Origin: Cryptomeria japonica
Taxonomy: Eukaryota; Streptophyta; Pinopsida; Cupressales; Cupressaceae
Assembly (NCBI RefSeq): GCF_030272615.1
Contig: NC_081415.1
Span: 625,643,740-625,707,739, forward strand
Direction of reading: 5' to 3'
Length of the DNA stretch: 64,000 nt
Shown here: positions 57,541 to 64,000 of the stretch, piece after piece
How the letters are laid out: every line of letters starts with the position of its first letter
Position numbering within the stretch: the first letter of the stretch is position 1
Notes under the pieces: model-generated
Seen by the model: the letters and a program-made list of their open reading frames with translations, nothing else
Told to the model about the DNA's origin: nothing
The model's database searches: none
Translations under genes and position numbers: made by a program

Positions 57541-60500
57541 CTAATTATGAGAAGGGTGAATCATCAATAGGGCAGAATGGTAAAGGTAAAGCAAAGGTAA
57601 ACTATGCTCATGCATATAACAATGTGGTAAATGTAATCATGGTTAAAGAGAAACAACATCACGAACCTGCTCATGTTATCACACTAAGTAAAGCCAAAGT
57701 GGTTTTTCCGAGTCCTACAACAAACACGTCATCCACTACCAAACAATACAATCTAGTGGATCAATTACAGAAAACACCCGCACAAATATCCATCTTAGAA
57801 ATTTTAAAACTGTCACCTGCACACAAAGAGATTCTTGAACGAGCATTAGTAGATACCACAGTGTCCAAAGATCTTGATATAGATCAATTCCAAACCATGG
57901 TGGGACACCTCACAACTCCTCACTGCTTATCATTTACCGAAGAAGATGACATGTCCTTGCAACACCCCCACAACGCTCCTTTGCATATTGAAGTCCTCGT
58001 TCACAAAACATGAGTTAAACATGTTCTAATAGATGGTGGAGCTAGCCTAAATATTTGTTCATTGAGTCTTGTTCGTGCCTTAGGATATTCAGAAGATGCA
58101 GTTGATCCCCGCAAAAAGATCACCATAAAAGCCTATGATGAAGAAGAACGTTCCTCCAAGGGAATTGTGATACTACCCATCAGAGTGGGACCTTTACAGA
58201 AAAACACAGCATGCCAAGTTCTGGACTTGGACTTATCATATAATATACTCCTGGGGAGACCATGGATACATGACTTGCAAGCTATCTCATCAACCTATCA
58301 TCAGTGTGTCAAATTTCCCTATGATGGACAAGAAATCACAATATCTGCATTCCAGTATTGCAGCAATCTAAAAATGGCTCAAGAAGTCATTGTTCCTCAT
58401 AACAAGGAGGCGTCATCTTCGAACACACAATCCAAAGAATAATCCTTTGCCTCTATTTTATCAAGTATGGAAAAACAAATGCAGTTAAGAGATCGAGAAA
58501 ATGTAGAATACTCAATATCACAATTACCACTCTCTCCTAAATCCTTTGGAAAACCATCAAACTCTAAACAACAACCAATTGTGAAACATCTTCCGATATT
58601 TGATGGAACATTCATTAGTGTTGGAACCTTGTCAGAGGAGACAAAAGACAAAGATGTGCTACAGTGGCTATACAAAGATGAATAAATTCAACAAAAGGTC
58701 AACAATGTCAGAATACCTAGAGAAAAATATGGAAAAGGATTCAACATTCTTCAAAAGATGGGATACACTAGAACAGGTCCTATAGGAAAAAGAAAAGAAG
58801 GTATCTCAGAACCTATCCAACCTCATAATCAGCAAGCTACAGACAAAGTAGGCTTAGGGTATGGACAAGTTACTCTACTACAAGACACATTTTATAACCA
58901 ACAAAAAGAAGAATATGAGAACAGACAAGAACAACTTGCAATTGAAAAGGAAGAAGCATCTGCAAAGCAACAAGCACAACCAAACATGAAATGGAAAAAG
59001 AAACAATCCTCAAATCAACAAGAGAAACAAACCAATAATACCTCCCAAGCAGCATTAACTCTCAATCAAAACAAGCATGAACTTAGTACTAATCAAGGAG
59101 AACTGATAGTAAAGTTGACAGAACTCAATCTCAGTCCAGAAGAAGTTGAATATGAAAGAAGGAAAGATATAGCAAGACAAACAGAAGAAACACATCAAAA
59201 GCTATATAAACAAATTTGTAGATTGCAAGCTACAAGTGAGACAGATTCTGACGAATGGGAATGGAATTCCTATCATTCTGAAGAATCAGCTAAAGAAAAT
59301 TGCTTTAAAGAAGATGTAGGAGTTGATGTAGTTCACACGTATGCAGGACAAACGTTAGGAACTAGTTCACTTGAATTAGAATCACATTCGGCTGACTTGG
59401 ACCTAATTGAGGATGATCAAGAAATTCTTGGGCAAGGTCATTCTGATGAGGGTACCATTCTAGACATTGACATACATATCGAAAACTTGGATAACTCAAT
59501 CATGACCCTAAATACTCTCAAAACATCTCAACCAAATGATCCTTTACCTCTACTCCACCCTGAACTTATTGAATGGGAAAATGAAGGACATACTACCATT
59601 GATACCTTTCCAAATGACTATGCCATATTCGTATATCTTAATGCAATTGAACCCACAACAACTTCCACCAGGAATTTCAGCAATGCATCTTCTAGTCAAG
59701 TGGGTGCCAAATCACCTAGTTGCAAAAGTGAAAATAAAGAAAATAATATCAAGTCTAATGTTGAAAACCATTTCTTGGCAACATTAGATCAGGAAAAAGT
59801 AAAAAGAAAGGATGCATCTAATGGTAAAAACCTCCTTGAGGCACCGAAAGATGGGAGATTTGACACTTTACCTGAGTACTATCAAGAAAGGTCATCAATT
59901 TTGATTGAACCAATAGAAGCAGTTAATATTGGGACAACAGAACAACCAAAGATCCTACATCCAGCAACTTCTCTATCAGAAAAAGAAAGGAAAGAATATA
60001 TGGAATTCTTTACACGATGGCAAATCAGTTTTGCTTGGTCATATGTAGACATGCTAGGGTTGGATCTAGAGCTTATTATGCATCACTTGAATGTCAATCC
60101 AGGAGCCAAACCAGTCAAAGAAAAATTAAGAAAGATTCATCCACATATTGCTCTCTTGGTTAAAGTAAAACTAAAAAAATTACTGGATGTAGGATTCATC
60201 AGACCTATAGCATATCCTCAATGGGTATCAAACATTGTTATTGTTTCAAAGCCAGAAAAAAGTATTAGAGTATGCACAGCCTTCAGAGATCTTAATAATG
60301 CATGTCCAAAGGATGACTTTCCTTTACCTAACATTGACATCATTGTAGATTTAACAGTTGGACACTCCATGTTTTCTCTAATGGATGGTTTCTCTGGATA
60401 CAATCAGATTAAAATAGCACCTGAAGATCAAGAAAAGACAACTTTCACATGTCCGTGGGGTACTTTTTGCTGGAACATCATGCCTTTTGGATTAAAGAAC

Positions 60501-63190
60501 ACAAGTGCCACATATCAGAGAGCCATGACAATGATATTCCATGACATGATGCATACATTCATGGAAGACTATGTGGATGACATCTTGGCAAAATCACACA
60601 ACAAAGAAGAACATATCAAAATACTGGAAAAGATCTTTGATCGGTTAGAATAGTACAAGCTATGGCTAAATCCTAAGAAATGTGCCTTTGGTGTCACTTC
60701 AGGAAGGCTATTGGGATACATTGTTTCAGCTAGAGGTATCGAAGTAGATCCAGCTAAGGTCAAAGCAATCATGGAAATGACATCTCCTAGGAATATAAGT
60801 CAAGTCAGATCACTATAAGGAAGACTACAGTTAATTAGAAGATTTGTGGCTCAATTAGTAGATAAATGTCAACCATTCACCCATCTATTACATAAAAATG
60901 TTAATTTCAAATGGGACCATCAATGTGAGGATGCATTCAACAAGATCAAGGCATATCTCATGCAACCACCCATTCTAATGTCACCAATTCCAGACAAGCT
61001 ATTATTGCTCTATGTATCGGCCACTAAAGTAACATTAGGAGTTTTGCTTGCACAATAGGATAATGAAGGAAAAGAGCGAGCCATCTACTACATCAACAGA
61101 ACACTAGTGGGATATGAACTCAACTATTCCCCAATAGAAAAAGCATGCTTGGCCGTAGTTTTTGCTTCTCAAAAATTAAGACACTATCTACTGTCTCACT
61201 CCATCAAGTTGATAGCTAAAATTGATCCATTGAAATATTTGCTCAGCAAGGCAACATTGACAGGATGACTACCAAAATGGATCATGATCCTAAGTGAGTT
61301 TGATATTGAGTATGTAGATAGAAAAGCTATCAAGGGACAAGTCATCATAGACCAACTAGTAGAGGCACCACTTCAAGATGATCATCCTCTATAGATTGAG
61401 TTTCCTGACGTTGATATCCTAATAGTCACAACAAAAGCATGGCAACTATACTTTGATGGTTCATATACGCAGCACGAATCAGGAGCTAGAATTTTATTTA
61501 TCACACCACAAGGTCATACCATCCTGAAAGCATACAAATTAAGCTTTCCATGCACCAACAACACTGCAAAGTATGAAGCTTTGGTTATAGGAATCAAAAT
61601 GGTTATAGAATGGAACATTACACAACTTCAGGTCTTTGGAGACTCTTAGCTCATCATCAATCAAATCAATGATGACTATCAAACAAAAGATGACAAACTC
61701 ATGCCCTACAAAAAGATGGTGGATGACTTTAAGAAATATTTTGTTGAAATCACTTTTGAACAAATTCCAAGAAATGATAACAAAGCAGTAGATGCCATGG
61801 CAACACTTGCTTCTCTATTACAAACACAGGAAAATCAAGAGCGTTATGAATTCCTGGTTGAAGAGTTGTTTTACCCATCTCATAATTGTCTTGATTCCCA
61901 AACCATTTGTCAACTTATAGGACATGATTCCTCCTGCTATGGACAAACTTATACATACCTAAAAGATAACATCTTACCTCCTGACTTATCAAAAAATCAA
62001 AATAGAAACTTTATTCGCCAATCCTCCCATTATACTCTTGTCGCAGATACCTTATTTAAATGAGGTCTAGACGATACTCTTTTAAGATGTCTCGAACAAG
62101 AAGAATCTGAGAAGGCCTTAAAGGAAGTCCATAACAGCATTTGTGGCACTCATTCAAGTGGTCTTACCCTTTCAAAAAAACTCATATGCTTGGGCTATTA
62201 TTGGTCGACTATGGAACAAGAGTCTTTTCAGATAGCTAGAACATGCAAACAATGTCAGATCCATGGGAATTTGATCCATGCATCAGCACAAGAGCTTCAT
62301 GCTTTGGCAACATCTTGGCCTTTTTGTCAATGGGTCTTGATATAGTAGGAAAAATAAATCCTTCTTCATTAAATGGTCACAAATTCATCCTTGTAGCTAC
62401 AGAATATTTTACAAAATGGATCAAGGCAGTACCTCTCACAAATATCATAGGAAAACAAATTGTTGCATTCATCTTGAATTATATCATCTGTCGCTATGGA
62501 ATACCAATGACCATTATCACTGATAATGGTCAACCATTCAAGAATCAGGATGTACAAGAGCTATGTGAGAAGTTTAAGATCCAACACAGATTCTCCACAC
62601 CCTATTATCCTCAAGGGAATGGGCAGGCAGAAGCATCTAACAAAACTATTCTGAAAATCCTCAAAAAGACAGTGAACGATGCTGGGAAAGATTGGAATAT
62701 TCAACTAAACCCTACTCTCTAGGCCTACCACACCAGTATCTACACACCAACAGGTGCCACACCTTTCTCTCTTGTATACAGATCAAAAGCCATATTTCCT
62801 ATCTAAGTAGAGATTCCCTCTCTACGTGTATCACTAAAAGGGCTCATCCTAGATGAAGAAAAAAGAGTGTCTAGACTACAAGAGTTAGAACTGATCCAGG
62901 AACGAAGACAAAATGCCTTTGACCATTTAAAGGTATATCAACAAAGAATGTGCCAAAGTTATAATCACAAGGTCAAACCACGAATCTTTCAAGTTGGAGA
63001 ACTAGTACTAAAGGAAAATCCATGAAATCAGTTAGATCGAGAAAAGAAAGGAAAATTTGAACCAAACTGGTTAGGTCTATTTGTGGTCACAGTAGTATTT
63101 AGGTCAAGGGCATATTAGCTATCAACACAAGATGAAGATCAGCTCGAGGAACCCATCAATAGCATGCATCTGAAGAAGTTTTATGTCTGA
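57541..63190 (+). pseudogene. B2 protease-RT-RNase H-integrase
   Basis: One main frame to about 62063, then a shift. Protease near 58030-58330 (LIDGGASLNICS, LLGRPWIHD); G-patch-like YGKGFNILQKMGYTRTGP near 58730; acidic linker; RT near 60060-60700 with FSLMDGFSGYNQI and YVDDILAKS but CTAFRDLN where CTDFRDLN is usual; RNase H to about 61350; second RNase H near 61440-61830 (YFDGSYTQHESGA, TAKYEAL, a TAG inside the GDSQL motif); integrase 62080-63000 with D (GLDIVGK), D (TDNG), E (GQAEASN). Ends MHLKKFYV, TGA 63188-63190. Several TAG/TAA stops sit where B1 has CAG or CAA (near 60650 and 61647). Confidence 0.9.
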
Positions 63191-63300
63191 AAAATCCAAA
63201 AACATTGGAAAAAGCAGAAAAATCCAAAAACAGTGAAAAAGCAGAAAATCCAAAAATAATGAAAAAGCAAAAATACCAAAAAAAAAAAAAAATCAAATAT
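63191..63300 (+). repeat. A-rich ~26-bp repeats after B2 pol
   Basis: Three to four units of AAAATCCAAAAACAGTGAAA with AAGCAG, then a run of about 15 A. Probably slipped-strand expansion in the 3' untranslated region. Confidence 0.8.
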
Positions 63301-64000
63301 GAGAAAAAGTGCAATAAAAACAGATGGTGAAAACCTGACAAACAGGTGCTATCTATCGGCTAGCTCTGCTATCTATTGGTACACACTTTCTTCTGCTTAC
63401 ATTCATTTCCATCAACATTGTTCATATTCATCATAAAGCCTTTTGTACGTATGCAGGCATCCCAGGTGATTCCTCGTCATGGTTTGGATCATTGACTATA
63501 TCATAATAAGGCTTGTTTCTAGGCTAGGGGCAAAATCCTGAACCTGGCTGGGGGCAAAAAGTTTGGATCATTTTGAGCTTAATCAAAGCAGGTAGAACAA
63601 CAGTTAGACAATGCTTGTCAAGCGAAAAACTAAGACACATCCAACATTGAACATAAGATCACATTATCAACCATTAACTATCACATATCAATCTAAACAT
63701 GACAAAACACATATCAATGGATGATATATCTTGACTCATGATCTTAACACTTTGGAAATAATGGTTCAACAATTTTATTTGGATTTTTGCTATCATGATT
63801 TCTGAGTAACTCCAGGATGTCTTTGACTAGAGGAATGAGGAAGGAACATGATATTTTTCTTGTCTACTATCTATAAATTAATCATTAATATGTGAAAATT
63901 TGTTTAAGGAAATGATCATCAAAATATCATGGAAGACATTTCAGACTTGCATATAGAAATGGTTAATACTGCCTGTTTTACGCAAGCAACACTCTGGTCA
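63301..64000 (+). other. B2 3' untranslated region, element end not reached
   Basis: No ORF. GGCTAGGGGCAAAATCCTGA and GGCTGGGGGCAAAAAG near 63521-63562 are candidate purine-rich tracts, but no TGTATACACC LTR start follows within the window. Confidence 0.6.

Larger units (their letters stand above)
52194..64000 (+). mobile_element. B2: Tat-lineage gypsy element, 3' end outside window
   Basis: Same family as B1, uninterrupted: LTR 52194-53254, primer-binding site, 2.6-kb leader with 21-bp arrays, gag from 55883, pol ending at 63190, then 3' untranslated sequence. The 3' LTR is not reached. Features of Tat lineage: Tat-type nucleocapsid, double RNase H, integrase with D-D-E. Pol is better preserved than in B1 (631 open codons at 58758-60653) but has stops and a shift. 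Confidence 0.92.

Noticed and set aside
1-64000. tRNA, rRNA or host housekeeping genes
   Set aside because: I looked for tRNA-like cloverleaf words and conserved host domains on both strands and found only retroelement sequence and primer-binding sites.

Overview
The window is plant nuclear DNA made almost entirely of nested LTR retrotransposons. No host protein gene, tRNA or rRNA gene could be supported. Plant origin is clear from the families seen: a SIRE-like Ty1/copia element, a chromodomain Ty3/gypsy element (chromovirus), Tat-lineage Ty3/gypsy elements with an extra RNase H, and a plant mobile domain (PMD) gene. Long LTRs, deep nesting and strong decay suggest a large, slowly purged genome such as a conifer's. 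That species-level guess is inference only.

Layout. (1) 1-1064: part of a SIRE-like copia LTR, cut by the window edge; 1065-2964: unassigned AT-rich DNA. (2) 2970-10837: complete chromovirus (1585-bp LTRs, TSD CATAT), one reading frame broken by ten TAG/TAA stops. (3) 10846-24392: SIRE-like copia element 'A' on the minus strand, its 5' LTR cut short. Inside it, 15008-21747 is element 'L', a complete LTR retrotransposon (763-bp LTRs, TSD) with no pol, coding a zinc-knuckle Gag-like protein and a decayed ORF of about 1170 codons of unknown function. (4) 24393-46576: Tat-like gypsy 'B1', inserted in the copia A 5' LTR. Its gag is split by 28035-40941, 'Tat-C', a minus-strand Tat-lineage element with a 1860-codon Pro-Pol frame, no recognisable gag, and a spliced antisense PMD gene. 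(5) 46577-52193: element 'D', inserted in B1 pol: an LTR-like start, several tandem arrays and Asn/Gln-rich ORFs. (6) 52194-64000: 'B2', a second B-family copy inserted in D, running off the window.

How the parts relate. The insertion order reads directly as a nest: copia A holds L and B1; B1 holds Tat-C and D; D holds B2. L shares its primer-binding site, LTR termini and polypurine-tract block with copia A, so it may be mobilised by copia A-type machinery. Tat-C has polymerase but no Gag, whereas the related B family has Gag, so complementation between them is conceivable. Every coding frame carries stops, frameshifts or lost catalytic residues; none of the copies looks autonomous. Tat-C has the best-preserved polyprotein, and B2 keeps a long open PR-RT stretch.

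All coordinates of LTR ends, TSDs, PBS and PPT were read by eye; domain calls rest on recognised motifs, not on searches.
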